Origin: Amaricoccus solimangrovi
Lineage (GTDB): Bacteria; Pseudomonadota; Alphaproteobacteria; Rhodobacterales; Rhodobacteraceae
Direction of reading: 5' to 3'
Assembly: GCF_006385685.1 (NCBI RefSeq)
Contig: NZ_VFRP01000001.1
Coordinates: 1 to 64,000 of the forward strand
DNA: 64,000 nt
Every line of letters starts with the position of its first letter. Position 1 is the stretch's first letter. The notes under the pieces were generated by a model that was not told where the DNA came from, searched no databases, and saw nothing but the letters and a program-made list of their open reading frames with translations. The position numbers and the translations under genes are program-made. Positions 25,731 through 34,918 of this stretch are shown piece after piece.

Positions 25731-26479
25731 GCGTCGCGGTCGGCGCCCCGGCGCAGGATGTAGGTGTCCATGATCCAGCCGTGCCGCGCGCGGGCCTCGG
25801 CGCGGAGGGCGACGATCTCGGGCCCCGCGGTCGCGAGCGGCCCGGCGCGCAGGATCTGCTCCGGCATGCCGAGGAAGGCGCCCCACCAGATCGAGACGTC
25901 CGCGGGGTCGAGCCCCTGGAAGACGCAATCGCCGTCGAGCATGACCACGACCGTGTCGGGTGCGTCCGCCGGCCAGCCTTCGTCGCGGAGCCGTCGGCCG
26001 GTCGTCACCAGCACCGGCGCGCCGACGGCGTTGAGCGGGATCGCATGCCCCGCGGTCAGAAGCTGCGGCGCGGTCAGGCCCGGAACCACGGTGACGCGGA
26101 ACCCGCCGGCCAGCCGCGCGATGCGCGGCGTCGAGTCGTAGAGCGAGGGATCGCCCCAGACGAGCAGCGCGATCCGGCGCGCCTCCGGATGGGGAAGGAG
26201 CGCCGCCTGCCAGGCCGCCGCGATCTCGGCGTGCCAGGCATCGACGCCGGCGCGATAGTCGGGCCGCGCGGCGTCGCGCCTCGGCAGGTCGAATTCCGCC
26301 GTGGCGATGCCGGGGGCGTGCGCGTCGCGGATCGCGCGGCGCAGCCCTGCGAGGTCGGCCTTCTCCGCGCCCTTGCGCGGGATCAGGACCAGATCGGCCT
26401 CACGCAGGCGCCGCACCGCGGCGAGGGTCAGGTGTTCCGGATCGCCGGAGCCGATGCCGATCAGGAAGAGATCACGCAT
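25727..26479 (-). CDS. cobF: Precorrin-6A synthase (deacetylating) CobF
   Basis: The 250-aa SAM-dependent methyltransferase has the tetrapyrrole-methylase start FLIGIGSGDPEHLTLAAVRR and the CobF-typical LVWGDPSLYDSTPRI and IPLNAVGAPVLVTTGRRL segments. It adds the C1 methyl and removes the acetyl group from precorrin-5, a step specific to the aerobic cobalamin pathway. It is the last gene of the cobL-E-M-B-A-F operon. Its start overlaps cobA by 8 bases, and its end overlaps the gntR gene tail to tail. Confidence 0.92.
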   Translation of the reverse strand: MRDLFLIGIGSGDPEHLTLAAVRRLREADLVLIPRKGAEKADLAGLRRAIRDAHAPGIATAEFDLPRRDAARPDYRAGVDAWHAEIAAAWQAALLPHPEARRIALLVWGDPSLYDSTPRIARLAGGFRVTVVPGLTAPQLLTAGHAIPLNAVGAPVLVTTGRRLRDEGWPADAPDTVVVMLDGDCVFQGLDPADVSIWWGAFLGMPEQILRAGPLATAGPEIVALRAEARARHGWIMDTYILRRGADRDA

Positions 26480-27206
26480 CCTCGCCCTCCGCGAGCGGCC
26501 CGTAGAGAATCAGCGTCGGCGGCGTCGGTCCTTCGGGCGGCGCCGCGAAGGCGGCCGCGAGCGCGGCGACCGTGCTGCGCGACAGGCGCTGCTCGGGCGT
26601 CGAGACCGCCTCGGCCAGCAGCGCGGGCGTGTCGGCGGGAAGCCCCGCCGCGAGCAGCCGCGCCGCCAGCGCGGCGAAGGTGCGCCGGCCCATGTGCAGC
26701 ACGGTGGTCGCGGCGGGATCGGCGAGGGCGGCGAGGTCGAGATCCTCCGGCAGCCCGCCCTTCGCGTCGTGGCCGGTCACGAACTGCACCCGCCGCGCGG
26801 TGAGCCGACGGGTGAGCGGGATGCCGGCGGCGGCCGCCGCCGCGCAGGCGGAGGGAACGCCGGGCACGATCTCGTAGGCGATGCCGGCGGCGCGGAGCGC
26901 GGTCAGTTCCTCCTCGAGCCGGCCGAAGATGCCGGAATCGCCCGATTTCAGCCGCACGACGCGCGCCCCGCTCCGGGCGTAGTCGACGAGCAGCCGGCTC
27001 ACGTGATCCTGTTTCGGCGAGGGCCGCCCGGCGCGCTTGCCGACGCCGACGAGATCGGCCTCGGGCCGCGCATGGGCGAGGATCGGGCCGGAGGAGAGGT
27101 CGTCGAAGAGGACGGCGTCCGCCGCGCCGAGCCGCTTCACGGCCCGCAGCGTCAGCAGCTCCGGATCGCCCGGACCTGAGGAGACGAAGGAAACGAAGCC
27201 GCTCAC
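26472..27206 (-). CDS. cobA: Uroporphyrinogen-III C-methyltransferase CobA
   Basis: The 244-aa product uses a GTG start at 27206 that overlaps the cobB stop (GTGA) and follows GGAGG at good spacing. Key motifs are VSSGPGDPELLTLRAVKRL, VGKRAGRPSPKQ, the RLKSGDSGIFGR loop and VPGVPSACAAAAAAGIPLT. It uses two SAM to make precorrin-2, the branch point to cobalamin and sirohaem. As a stand-alone CobA, not a CysG fusion, it fits a dedicated corrin operon. Confidence 0.92.
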   Translation of the reverse strand: MSGFVSFVSSGPGDPELLTLRAVKRLGAADAVLFDDLSSGPILAHARPEADLVGVGKRAGRPSPKQDHVSRLLVDYARSGARVVRLKSGDSGIFGRLEEELTALRAAGIAYEIVPGVPSACAAAAAAGIPLTRRLTARRVQFVTGHDAKGGLPEDLDLAALADPAATTVLHMGRRTFAALAARLLAAGLPADTPALLAEAVSTPEQRLSRSTVAALAAAFAAPPEGPTPPTLILYGPLAEGEDA

Positions 27207-28513
27207 GCGCCGGCCTCCGCGATGAGATGGAAGAAGGTGCCCGTGGCACGGCCCCGCGCCGAGCCGGTTTCGGGAACGTCGGCGCCGCTCGCGTCCGTCA
27301 CGCGCGCGAGCGGCGCGTCGGGCTGTTCGATCACGCTGGCGTAGTGAAATTCGTGCCCGCGCAGCCGGGCGCCGCCTCGGTGGCCGGGGATCGCTTCCCG
27401 CAGCGTCGCGAGCCGGTAGCCGAGATGCATCCGCCGCTTCGCGAAGGAGGTGACGAGGCCGAGCAGCCCCGCCATCGCGTGGCTCCGCCCCTCGGCGTCG
27501 ATGAGCGCCGCGCCCATCGCCATGTAGCCGCCGCATTCGCCGTGCACCGCCCGGGTCTCCGCGAAGCGGCGCAGCCCCGCGCGGAACCGCCCGGCGGCGG
27601 CGAGGGCGCCGGCGTGAAGCTCGGGATAGCCGCCGGGGAGCCAGCAGGCATCGGCCGTCTCCGGCGGCGCCTCGTCCGCGAGCGGCGAGAAGGGCAGGAT
27701 CTCGGCCCCCGCCGCGCGCCAGCCCTCCACGAGATGCGGATAGGCGAAGCTGAAGGCCGCGTCCCGCGCGAGCGCGACGCGCTGGCCGGGCGGTGGCGTC
27801 GCGGGGGCCTCCGCGGGCGCGGGGGGGTCCACGCGGGCCGCGGCGCGGATCGCGGCGAGATCGGCGTGGGCTTCGAGGAAATCGGCCAGCGCGTCGAGCC
27901 GCGCGTCGAGATCCGCCGTCTCGCCCGCCTGCACGAGGCCGAGGTGACGCTCGGGCAGCGCGAGGCTCGGCCTGCGCGGCAGCGCGCCGAGCACGGGGAG
28001 CCCCGCGGCCGCCATACCCGCGCGGGTCAGCGCCTCGTGCCGGAGGCTCGCCACCTTGTTGAGGATCACGCCCGCGAGGCGGATCCGGGGGTCGAGGCGC
28101 GCGAAGCCGAGCGCGGTGGCCGCGGCCGACTGCGCCTGCCCCGAGACGTCGAGCACGAGGATCACCGGCCAGCCGAAGAGCGCCGCGACATCGGCCGAGG
28201 CGCCGGTTCCCGTCTCGCCCGGCGCCGCCACCCCGTCGAAGAGGCCCATCGAGCCCTCCGCCAGCACCAGATCCGCCGCCTCGCCCGCCCGGGCGAGCCA
28301 GGCGAGGCGCGTGCGCGACATCGCCCAGCTGTCGAGATTGACCGAGACGCGGCCGGTCGCGGCGGCGTGAAAGGCCGGGTCGATATAGTCGGGGCCGCTC
28401 TTGAACGGCTGGACGCCGAGCCCGCCCCGCGTCAGCGCCCGGGCGAGGCCGAGCGCGACGGTGGTCTTGCCGCTGCCCGAGGCGGGGGCGGCGATCAGCA
28501 GGCCCGGGGTCAT
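27203..28513 (-). CDS. cobB: Hydrogenobyrinic acid a,c-diamide synthase CobB
   Basis: The 436-aa product has the N-terminal synthetase P-loop [32 protein letters not shown] and an [10 protein letters not shown] segment. The C-terminal class I glutamine amidotransferase domain has its nucleophile in [11 protein letters not shown] at about residue 327. It amidates the a and c side chains with glutamine and ATP. In the aerobic route this acts on hydrogenobyrinate before cobalt insertion by CobNST. It overlaps cobM by 4 bases upstream and cobA by 4 downstream. Confidence 0.93.
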   Translation of the reverse strand: MTPGLLIAAPASGSGKTTVALGLARALTRGGLGVQPFKSGPDYIDPAFHAAATGRVSVNLDSWAMSRTRLAWLARAGEAADLVLAEGSMGLFDGVAAPGETGTGASADVAALFGWPVILVLDVSGQAQSAAATALGFARLDPRIRLAGVILNKVASLRHEALTRAGMAAAGLPVLGALPRRPSLALPERHLGLVQAGETADLDARLDALADFLEAHADLAAIRAAARVDPPAPAEAPATPPPGQRVALARDAAFSFAYPHLVEGWRAAGAEILPFSPLADEAPPETADACWLPGGYPELHAGALAAAGRFRAGLRRFAETRAVHGECGGYMAMGAALIDAEGRSHAMAGLLGLVTSFAKRRMHLGYRLATLREAIPGHRGGARLRGHEFHYASVIEQPDAPLARVTDASGADVPETGSARGRATGTFFHLIAEAGA

Positions 28514-29292
28514 TCGCCCTCCGGGAAGCGCGGATGGGTGCCCGAGGGCCGGAAGCGGCGGTCGTAGCCCTGCGAATAGAGCGCGCTTTCCCCGAAATCC
28601 TCCGCGCCGAGCGCGGAACCGACCAAGATGAGCGCGGTGCGTTCGAGCCCGCCCGCGGCCGCCGCGTTGAGTGTCGCGAGCGTGGCGCGCACCACGCGCT
28701 CGTCGGGCCAGGAGGCGCGCCAGACCACCGCGGCGGGGCAGTCGGGGCCGTAATGGGGCGCGAGTTCCGCGACCACCCGCGGCAGGACATGGATCGAGAG
28801 GTGAATGGCGAGCGTCGCGCCGGTCGCGGCGAAATTCGCCAGCGTCTCGCGCTCGGGCATGGCCGAGGCCCGGCCCGAGGTGCGGGTCAGCACGAGCGAT
28901 TGCGCGACGCCGGGCAGCGTCAGTTCGGCCCCGAGCGCGGCGGCGGCGGCGGCGAAGGCGGGGACCCCCGGCGTCACGTCGAAGGGAATGCCGAGCGCGC
29001 GGAGGCGGCGGATCTGCTCGCCCATCGCCGACCAGACCGAGAGGTCGCCCGAATGCAGCCGCGCGACGTCCTGGCCCGCGGCATGGGCGGCGGCGATCTC
29101 GGCCATGATCTGGTCGAGGTCGAGCCGCGCCGTGTTCACGATCCGCGCGCCGGGCGGGCAGTGGCCGAGCACCGCCTCGGGCACCAGCGACCCGGCATAG
29201 AGGCAGACCGGGCAGGCGGCGATCAGGTCGCGGCCCCGGAGCGTCAGAAGGTCGGGCGCGCCGGGGCCGGCGCCGATGAAATGCACGGTCAT
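28510..29292 (-). CDS. cobM: Precorrin-4 C11-methyltransferase CobM
   Basis: The 260-aa tetrapyrrole methylase starts [20 protein letters not shown], with [29 protein letters not shown] and the [20 protein letters not shown] substrate loop. The C-terminal [11 protein letters not shown] is typical of CobM. It methylates precorrin-4 to precorrin-5 in the aerobic pathway. ATG 29292 overlaps the cobE stop (ATGA), and its own stop overlaps cobB. Confidence 0.93.
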   Translation of the reverse strand: MTVHFIGAGPGAPDLLTLRGRDLIAACPVCLYAGSLVPEAVLGHCPPGARIVNTARLDLDQIMAEIAAAHAAGQDVARLHSGDLSVWSAMGEQIRRLRALGIPFDVTPGVPAFAAAAAALGAELTLPGVAQSLVLTRTSGRASAMPERETLANFAATGATLAIHLSIHVLPRVVAELAPHYGPDCPAAVVWRASWPDERVVRATLATLNAAAAGGLERTALILVGSALGAEDFGESALYSQGYDRRFRPSGTHPRFPEGE

Positions 29293-29660
29293 GGGGACTC
29301 CGTCAGTTCCGCGATCGCCGCCGTGGCCATCCCGTCCGGCGCCACGGAGCGCGCCGCGAGGAGCCGCGCGCCCGGGCCGAGCGCGGCGAGCGCCGCGGCC
29401 TCGGCGAGGCTTCCGGCGCCGTGCAGCGCCGCGACGCGGGGCGAGGCGGTGAGGGTGGGCTGCGCCGCGAGCGCCGCCGGGGCGACGGCGCGGACCGGCA
29501 GGCCAAGCTCCGCCGCGACGGCGCGAAGCACGGGCGCCTCCGCCTTGGCGGCGGCGGTGGCGAGCGCCGCGAGGCCGTCGCTCCCGCCCGCGGCCCGGAT
29601 CGCGGCGCGGAGCGAGGCCGGAGTGGCGCCGGCGCGAAAGCCGAGACCGGCGACCCTCAT
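29289..29660 (-). CDS. cobE: CobE, CbiG-C-terminal-like protein
   Basis: The 123-aa product starts at ATG 29660, one codon inside the end of cob[21 protein letters not shown] opens a fold like the C-terminal half of CbiG, with [15 protein letters not shown] near the end. In aerobic pathways CobE is a small accessory protein of the corrin ring-contraction section; its exact step is not settled. It overlaps cobL and cobM by 4 bases each, so it is part of the continuous cob operon. Confidence 0.85.
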   Translation of the reverse strand: MRVAGLGFRAGATPASLRAAIRAAGGSDGLAALATAAAKAEAPVLRAVAAELGLPVRAVAPAALAAQPTLTASPRVAALHGAGSLAEAAALAALGPGARLLAARSVAPDGMATAAIAELTESP

Positions 29661-30913
29661 CGGATCACGCTCCATTGCGTCACCGGCCGCGCGGCCTGCC
29701 ACGCCCGCAAGCTTCCGAGCGGTTCGGCGCGGGAGAGCTCGATCCGGATGAGCTCGCCGCCGCGGCGGGCGGCGAGCGTGGTGAGCAGCGCCTCGGTCTC
29801 CAGCGTCACCGCGTTCGCGACGAGGCGCGTGCCCTCGGGCAGGATCTCCCAGAGCCGGGCGAAGAGCTCCTCGGACCCGCCGCCGCCGACGAAGACCGCC
29901 TCCGGCCCGGCGAGCCCGTCGAGGCACTCGGGCGCGCGGCCCTCCACCAGCCTCAGCCGCGGGGAGAGCCCGAAGGCGCGGGCATTGGCGGCGATGTTCG
30001 CGCCCCGGTCCGCGCGGGGCTCGACGGCGGTCGCGCTCGCGCCCGGGGCGGCGAGCAGCCATTCGACGGAGACCGATCCCGATCCCGCGCCGATGTCCCA
30101 GAGATGCTCGCCCGGCCGGGGCGCGAGCGCGGCGAGGGTGAGCGCGCGGACCGGGGATTTCGTGATCTGGCCGTCGCTCGCGAAACGGCTCTCCGCGAGG
30201 CCCGGCGTCCGGGGCAGGCCAAAGCCGCGCGGCGCGTCGGAGAGGTCGATCGCGACGGCGACCGGGGTGGCGATCCCGTCGAGGTCGAAGGCCGCGGCGC
30301 GCGCGCGGCGGATCCGCTCGCGCGGGCCGCCCAGGGCCTCCAGCACCGCGAGCCGGGCCATGCCGAGACCCTGCTCCGTGAGCCACCCGGCGAGCGCCGC
30401 CGCCGCCGCGCTGTCGCGGAGCGTGCAGAGGAGGCGGGCGCCGCGCGCGAGATGGGGGCGCAACGTCTCGACCGGGGCCGCGTGCAGCGCGAGGCAGGTC
30501 ACGCGTTCGAGCGGCCAGCCGAGCCGGGCGGCGGCGAGGGAGAAGCAGGAGGGCGCGGGCGCCGCGCGCCATTCGCCGGGCGCGAGCCGGGCGGCGAGCA
30601 CCGCCCCGGCGCCATGCCAGAACGGATCGCCCGAGACGAGCGCGGCCACCGCGCGCCCGCGTTCCGCCACCAGCGGTTCGACCGAGAAGGGCACGGGCCA
30701 TGGCCGGGCGCGGTCGGCGCCGATGCCCGCGAGCGCGAGATGGCGCGGGGCGCCGAAGACGAACTCCGCCCGGTCGAGCGCGTCGCGGCTTGCCTCCGAG
30801 AGCCCGGCGAGGCCATCCTCGCCGAGGCCGATGATCGTCAGCCAGGGCGCGGCGGAAGCGGAGGGGGATATGGGGACGAGAGTGGGCGAGACGCCCGGGC
30901 GCGTGTCAGACAT
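29657..30913 (-). CDS. cobL: Precorrin-6Y C5,15-methyltransferase (decarboxylating) CobL
   Basis: The 418-aa fusion has a CbiE-type methylase at about 20-210 ([29 protein letters not shown]) and a CbiT-type SAM methylase at about 215-418 ([43 protein letters not shown]). It methylates C5 and C15 and decarboxylates the C12 acetate. The start at ATG 30913 has a G-rich ribosome site. The first 20 or so residues are extra relative to the family core. This first gene of the operon starts head to head with cobK, the start codons overlapping by two bases. Confidence 0.92.
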   Translation of the reverse strand: MSDTRPGVSPTLVPISPSASAAPWLTIIGLGEDGLAGLSEASRDALDRAEFVFGAPRHLALAGIGADRARPWPVPFSVEPLVAERGRAVAALVSGDPFWHGAGAVLAARLAPGEWRAAPAPSCFSLAAARLGWPLERVTCLALHAAPVETLRPHLARGARLLCTLRDSAAAAALAGWLTEQGLGMARLAVLEALGGPRERIRRARAAAFDLDGIATPVAVAIDLSDAPRGFGLPRTPGLAESRFASDGQITKSPVRALTLAALAPRPGEHLWDIGAGSGSVSVEWLLAAPGASATAVEPRADRGANIAANARAFGLSPRLRLVEGRAPECLDGLAGPEAVFVGGGGSEELFARLWEILPEGTRLVANAVTLETEALLTTLAARRGGELIRIELSRAEPLGSLRAWQAARPVTQWSVIR

Positions 30914-31670
30914 GCCCGCGCCCCCCGGCCGCGTGCTCCTGCTCGGCGGCACCACCGAGGCGAACGCGCTCGCGGAGCGTCTCGCGGCGCGCGGCGTGGG
31001 CGCGGTCTATTCCTACGCGGGCCGGGTCGCCGCGCCCCGGGCGCGGCCGCTGCCGGTCCGGGTCGGCGGCTTCGGCGGCGTGCCGGGGCTCCGCGCCTGG
31101 CTCCGCGCCGAGCGGATCGGGGCGGTGGTCGATGCCACCCATCCCTTCGCCGCGGGGATGAGCGCCAACGCCGTCGCCGCCTGCGCCGCCGAGGGCGTGC
31201 CGCTGCTCGCCTTCGAGCGCCCGGCCTGGCGGGCGGGGCCGGGCGACCGCTGGACGCAGGTCCGCGATCTCGCCGCCGCCGCCGCCGCCCTCCCGCGGGA
31301 GCCGGAGGTGGTCTTTCTCGCCATCGGCAGGCAGGGGCTCGCCCCCTTCGCCGCCCGGCCGGAGCATCGCTACCTGCTCAGACTCGTCGATCCGGTCGAG
31401 GCGCCCCCGCTGCCGGGCGCCGAGGTGGTGGTGGCGCGCGGTCCCTTCACGGCCGCGGGCGACCGGGCGCTCCTCGCGGCGCATCGCGTGGCCCGCGTGG
31501 TCGCGAAGAATTCCGGCGGCGTGGGCGCCGAGGCGAAGCTCGCCGCGGCGCGCGACCTCGGCCTGCCCGTGATCATGATCGACCGGCCCGCGCTTCCGGA
31601 GCGCCCGGTCGCGGGCAGCGCCGAGGCGGTGATGGACTGGCTCGCTCACGAGGCGCGCCTCGGGCTGTAG
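30912..31670 (+). CDS. cobK: Precorrin-6A reductase CobK
   Basis: The 252-aa product starts [20 protein letters not shown], the expected position for the family's N-terminal GGTTEA motif, which supports ATG 30912. An alternative in-frame ATG at 30870 has a better ribosome site (GGAGGGGGAT) and would add 14 residues, overlapping cobL. Other family blocks are VVDATHPFAAGMSANA, FLAIGRQGLAPF and VAKNSGGVGAEAKLAAARDL. It reduces precorrin-6A with NADPH. Its end overlaps convergent cobJ by 25 bases. With no gap to cobL, its promoter must lie inside cobL. Confidence 0.9.
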   Translation: MPAPPGRVLLLGGTTEANALAERLAARGVGAVYSYAGRVAAPRARPLPVRVGGFGGVPGLRAWLRAERIGAVVDATHPFAAGMSANAVAACAAEGVPLLAFERPAWRAGPGDRWTQVRDLAAAAAALPREPEVVFLAIGRQGLAPFAARPEHRYLLRLVDPVEAPPLPGAEVVVARGPFTAAGDRALLAAHRVARVVAKNSGGVGAEAKLAAARDLGLPVIMIDRPALPERPVAGSAEAVMDWLAHEARLGL

Positions 31671-32380
31671 ACATGGGGGCCGACGCGGCGCGTCGCCGAA
31701 TTGCCGACGAGGACGACGGTCCGCATGTCCGCCATCTCCGGCGCGGCCTCGCCGAGCGTCACCGTCTCGATCCGCTCCTCGGGCGTCGTCACCGCGCGGG
31801 CGAAGGTGACGAGCCGCTCGGGCCCGCAGGTTTCGCGCAGCAGGCCGAGCGCGCGCGCGAAGCCCTCCGGGCGCGCGGCGGAGCGCGGATTGTAGAGTGC
31901 GATGGCGAAATCCGCCTCCGCCGCGGCGCGGAGGCGCCGCTCGATCAGCGCCCAGGGCTTGAGATTGTCCGAGAGGTTGATCGCGCAGAAATCATGCCCG
32001 AGCGGCGCGCCCGCCCGCGCCGCGGCGGCGAGCATCGCGGTGATGCCCGGCAGCACGCGGATCGGCACGGCGGCGAATTCGGGCGCGGCCTCCAGCGCCT
32101 CGAAGACGGCGGAGGCCATCGCGAAGACGCCGGGATCGCCGGAGGAGACCACGACGACGCGGCCGCCCTTCGCCGCGAGATCGAGCGCGAGCCGCGCGCG
32201 GTCGAGTTCCACGCGGTTGTCGGAGGCGTGCCGGGTCAGCCCCGGGCGCTCCGGCACGCGCGCGACATAGGGGAAATAGCCGACGACATCGGTGGCCTCG
32301 GCCAGCGCCTCGGCCACCTCGGGCGTGACGAGATCCTCCGCCCCCGGCCCGAGCCCGGCGATGGCGAGCGCGCCGGTCAA
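31646..32380 (-). CDS. cobJ: Precorrin-3B C17-methyltransferase CobJ
   Basis: The 244-aa methylase uses a TTG start at 32380 that overlaps the cobI stop (TTGA); no ATG or GTG precedes it in frame. LAIAGLGPGAEDLVTPEVAE, VSSGDPGVFAMASAVFEAL, VLPGITAMLAAAARAGAPLG, FCAINLSDNLKPW and ALYNPRSAARPEGF are standard CobJ sequences. It methylates C17 and drives ring contraction. It is the last gene of the riboswitch-controlled operon. Its last 25 bases overlap the tail of cobK on the other strand. Confidence 0.9.
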   Translation of the reverse strand: MTGALAIAGLGPGAEDLVTPEVAEALAEATDVVGYFPYVARVPERPGLTRHASDNRVELDRARLALDLAAKGGRVVVVSSGDPGVFAMASAVFEALEAAPEFAAVPIRVLPGITAMLAAAARAGAPLGHDFCAINLSDNLKPWALIERRLRAAAEADFAIALYNPRSAARPEGFARALGLLRETCGPERLVTFARAVTTPEERIETVTLGEAAPEMADMRTVVLVGNSATRRVGPHVYSPRRAS

Positions 32381-33138
32381 GAGGCCACCGCCGCGACCGC
32401 CGCGCGCGGCGCGCCCGGGCGGCGGCCCTGGCCGTGGACGAGGACGATCGCGAAATACGGGCAGTCGGCCGGATCGACCTCCGAAAGCCGCGCCACCCGC
32501 TCGCCCGGCATCGTGCCGCGCTCGACCAGCCAGGCGTCGCCGAGCCGCCCGACGGCGGCGAGCGCGCGGGTGAGCTTGCCGAGGTTGCGGCCGATCTTCA
32601 TGAAGACGAGCGCGTCGGCCGAGGCCGCGCGGGCGACGAGTTCCGCCTCCGGCAGCGTCGCGGGCAGCACGCTGAGCGCGTCGTCGCCCCAGGTGATCGG
32701 CACGCCGGTCGCGGTCCAGCAGCCCGACATGCCGGTGATGCCGGGCACCACCTCGACCGCGACGCGGCCGCCGAGGCGCCAGTGCAGGTGCATGAAGGAG
32801 CCGTAGAAGAACGGATCGCCCTCGCAGAGCACGATGACATCCTCGCCTCCGGCCGCGATCGCCGCGAGCCGGTCCGCCTCGGCGTCGTAGAAACGGGCGA
32901 GCAGGCCGTCGTATTCCTCGGTCGCGAAGCCGATCTCGGTCGTGACCGGATATTCCATCGCGATCTCGCGCGCGCCCTCGCGCAGCATCCCCTCGACGAT
33001 CCGCCGCGCCTGTCCCGGCCGCCCCGCCTTGCGGAAATGGGCGATCACGCGCGCGGCCCGGATCAGCCGGTCGGCGCGCACGCTCATGAGCTCCGGATCG
33101 CCGGGGCCGAGGCCGACGCAGATCACCTTGCCCGTCAT
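32377..33138 (-). CDS. cobI: Precorrin-2 C20-methyltransferase CobI
   Basis: The 253-aa product starts at ATG 33138, five bases after an AAGGAG formed by the end of cobH; a GTG at 33144 is a weaker option. VICVGLGPGDPELMSVRADR, VLCEGDPFFYGSFMHLHWRL, VPGITGMSGCWTATGVPITW and VFMKIGRNLGKLTRAL mark CobI. It converts precorrin-2 to precorrin-3A. It sits between cobH and cobJ with essentially no spacing. Confidence 0.92.
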   Translation of the reverse strand: MTGKVICVGLGPGDPELMSVRADRLIRAARVIAHFRKAGRPGQARRIVEGMLREGAREIAMEYPVTTEIGFATEEYDGLLARFYDAEADRLAAIAAGGEDVIVLCEGDPFFYGSFMHLHWRLGGRVAVEVVPGITGMSGCWTATGVPITWGDDALSVLPATLPEAELVARAASADALVFMKIGRNLGKLTRALAAVGRLGDAWLVERGTMPGERVARLSEVDPADCPYFAIVLVHGQGRRPGAPRAAVAAVAS

Positions 33139-33140
33139 GC

Positions 33141-33770
33141 TCACTCCTTCTCGCTCGCGAGCGCGTTGACCGCCGCCACCGTGATCGCCGAGCCACCGAG
33201 CCGTCCCTCGACGATCAGCGCGGGCGCGGGCGGGGCGGCGAGGAGCGCGGCCTTCGATTCCGCCGCGCCGACGAAGCCGACCGGGCAGCCGATGATCGCC
33301 GCCGGCCGGGGGCAGGCGGGATCCTCGAGCATGTTCAGGAGGTGGAAGAGCGCGGTCGGCGCGTTGCCGATCGCGACGAGCGCGCCGCCGAGCCGGGGGC
33401 GCAGGATCTCGAAGGCGGCGGCCGAGCGGGTATTGCCCAGCTCGCGCGCGAGATCCGGCACGCGCGGGTCGCGGAGCGCGCAGATCACCTCGTTGCCGCG
33501 GGGAAGGCGGGGCCGGGTGATCCCCTCGGAGACCATGTAGGCGTCGCAGAGGATCGGCGCGCCGGCGGCGAGCGCCGCCTTCGCCGCCTCGGCCATGCCG
33601 GGCGTGAAGCGCACGTGCTCCTCGAGCCCGACCATTCCCGCGGCGTGGATCATCCGCACGACGACCTTCTCCTCGGCGGGCGGGAAGCGGGCGAGATCGG
33701 CCTCGGCGCGGATCGTCGCGAAGGAGCGGGCGTAGATCGCGGCGCCGTCGGTTTCGTAGAGATGCGGCAT
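33141..33770 (-). CDS. cobH: Precorrin-8X methylmutase CobH
   Basis: The 209-aa product of normal family length has the characteristic GAAIYARSFATIRAEADL and RMIHAAGMVGLEEHVRF with the catalytic His, ILCDAYMVSEGI, IGNAPTALFHLLNML and IIGCPVGFVGAAESK. It moves the C11 methyl to C12, making hydrogenobyrinic acid. ATG 33770 overlaps the cobG stop by one base (TGATG). Confidence 0.93.
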   Translation of the reverse strand: MPHLYETDGAAIYARSFATIRAEADLARFPPAEEKVVVRMIHAAGMVGLEEHVRFTPGMAEAAKAALAAGAPILCDAYMVSEGITRPRLPRGNEVICALRDPRVPDLARELGNTRSAAAFEILRPRLGGALVAIGNAPTALFHLLNMLEDPACPRPAAIIGCPVGFVGAAESKAALLAAPPAPALIVEGRLGGSAITVAAVNALASEKE

Positions 33771-34918
33771 CAGGGCGTCTCGAAAAGGCCGGCCGGATCG
33801 GCGGCGATGGCTTCGGCGGCGCGCGCGGGGTCCGTGGCCCGCCCGGCGGCGGTGCCGTTCCGGACGGGCGCGAAGCCTCCCGCGGTCGCGACGAGGGTTA
33901 ATGGCGCGGCCTTCGGATGCGCGCAACCCTTGGCGCAGCCGGAGACATGGAGAAAGCCGCCCGGGGGGACCAGCGGGGCGAGCGCGCGGGCGAGCGGCCG
34001 GGTCTCGGCGAGGCCCTGGGGGCAGCCGGGCGCGCCGACGCAGGCGGCGACGCGGCGCAGCGGGTCGTCGGGATCGGTGACGAGGCCGGGGATGGCGGGG
34101 ACCGCCGCGAGGTCCGTGGCGAGCAGCATCCGCCAGGGCGTGAGCCGCAGTTCCGCGCCGGTCTCCGCGAGGGCGGCGAGCGCGCCGGCGTCGAGCGCGC
34201 CGAAGGCGAAGCCGAGGAGCATCCCCGCGGGATGCCGCCCGGGAGCCGGCGGCGGGAGCGGGGTGGCGGGGGCGCTCCGCGCCGCGCCAGGCGGGTTCGC
34301 GCCGCGCGCGACATGGGCCGCCATCCGGCCCCTACCTCCCGGCGCGCCGCCGGAGGCGAGGAACCAGCGCGCGAGCGCGACCGCGCGGCCGGGCGCCTCG
34401 GCCTCCGTGACCGGCGTACCCAAGGCCATGCCGTCGGCGCGCAGGATCAGCGCGCCCCCCGCGTCGCGCTCGAGGCGGATGTCCGCCGGGGTGTCGGCCA
34501 GCACCGGCCGCGGGCCGCCGTCGACGGCGAAGCCGAATTTGGAAGGCAGCGCCGGGCCATCGGCGAGCGCGGCTTCGAGCGCCGCCGCCAGCGCGTCCCC
34601 GGCGGGCGTGGCGAAGGGCGTGAGCAGCACGCTCCGCCGCGCCTCCGCCTCCGCCGTCGCATCGACGAGGCCGAGCGCGCGGAGGCCTTCGATCAGCGCG
34701 GGATGGGCGGCGGGGGTGACGCCCCGGATCTGGAGGTTCGCCCGGGCGGAGAGGTCGAGCATCCCGTTCCCATGCGCTTGCGCGAGCCGGGCCACGCCCC
34801 CGGCCTGCGCGGGCGAGAGCCGGCCGAGCGGCGGGCGGAGCCGGACGATCCAGCCGTCGCCCGAGTCCATCGGGCGGAGCGCGCCGGGGCACCACCCGCG
34901 CACCAAGGGCGCGCTCAC
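33770..34918 (-). CDS. cobG: Precorrin-3B synthase CobG
   Basis: The 382-aa sulfite/nitrite-reductase-like protein uses a GTG start at 34918 that overlaps the cobN stop (GTGA) and is preceded by GGAGGAG. A ferredoxin-like half-domain with [20 protein letters not shown] is followed by cluster-binding cysteines near residues 285 ([10 protein letters not shown]) and 325 ([13 protein letters not shown]), which hold a [4Fe-4S] centre. CobG uses O2 to form the C20-hydroxy lactone, so its presence shows the aerobic cobalamin route. The C-terminus is complete. Confidence 0.9.
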   Translation of the reverse strand: MSAPLVRGWCPGALRPMDSGDGWIVRLRPPLGRLSPAQAGGVARLAQAHGNGMLDLSARANLQIRGVTPAAHPALIEGLRALGLVDATAEAEARRSVLLTPFATPAGDALAAALEAALADGPALPSKFGFAVDGGPRPVLADTPADIRLERDAGGALILRADGMALGTPVTEAEAPGRAVALARWFLASGGAPGGRGRMAAHVARGANPPGAARSAPATPLPPPAPGRHPAGMLLGFAFGALDAGALAALAETGAELRLTPWRMLLATDLAAVPAIPGLVTDPDDPLRRVAACVGAPGCPQGLAETRPLARALAPLVPPGGFLHVSGCAKGCAHPKAAPLTLVATAGGFAPVRNGTAAGRATDPARAAEAIAADPAGLFETP

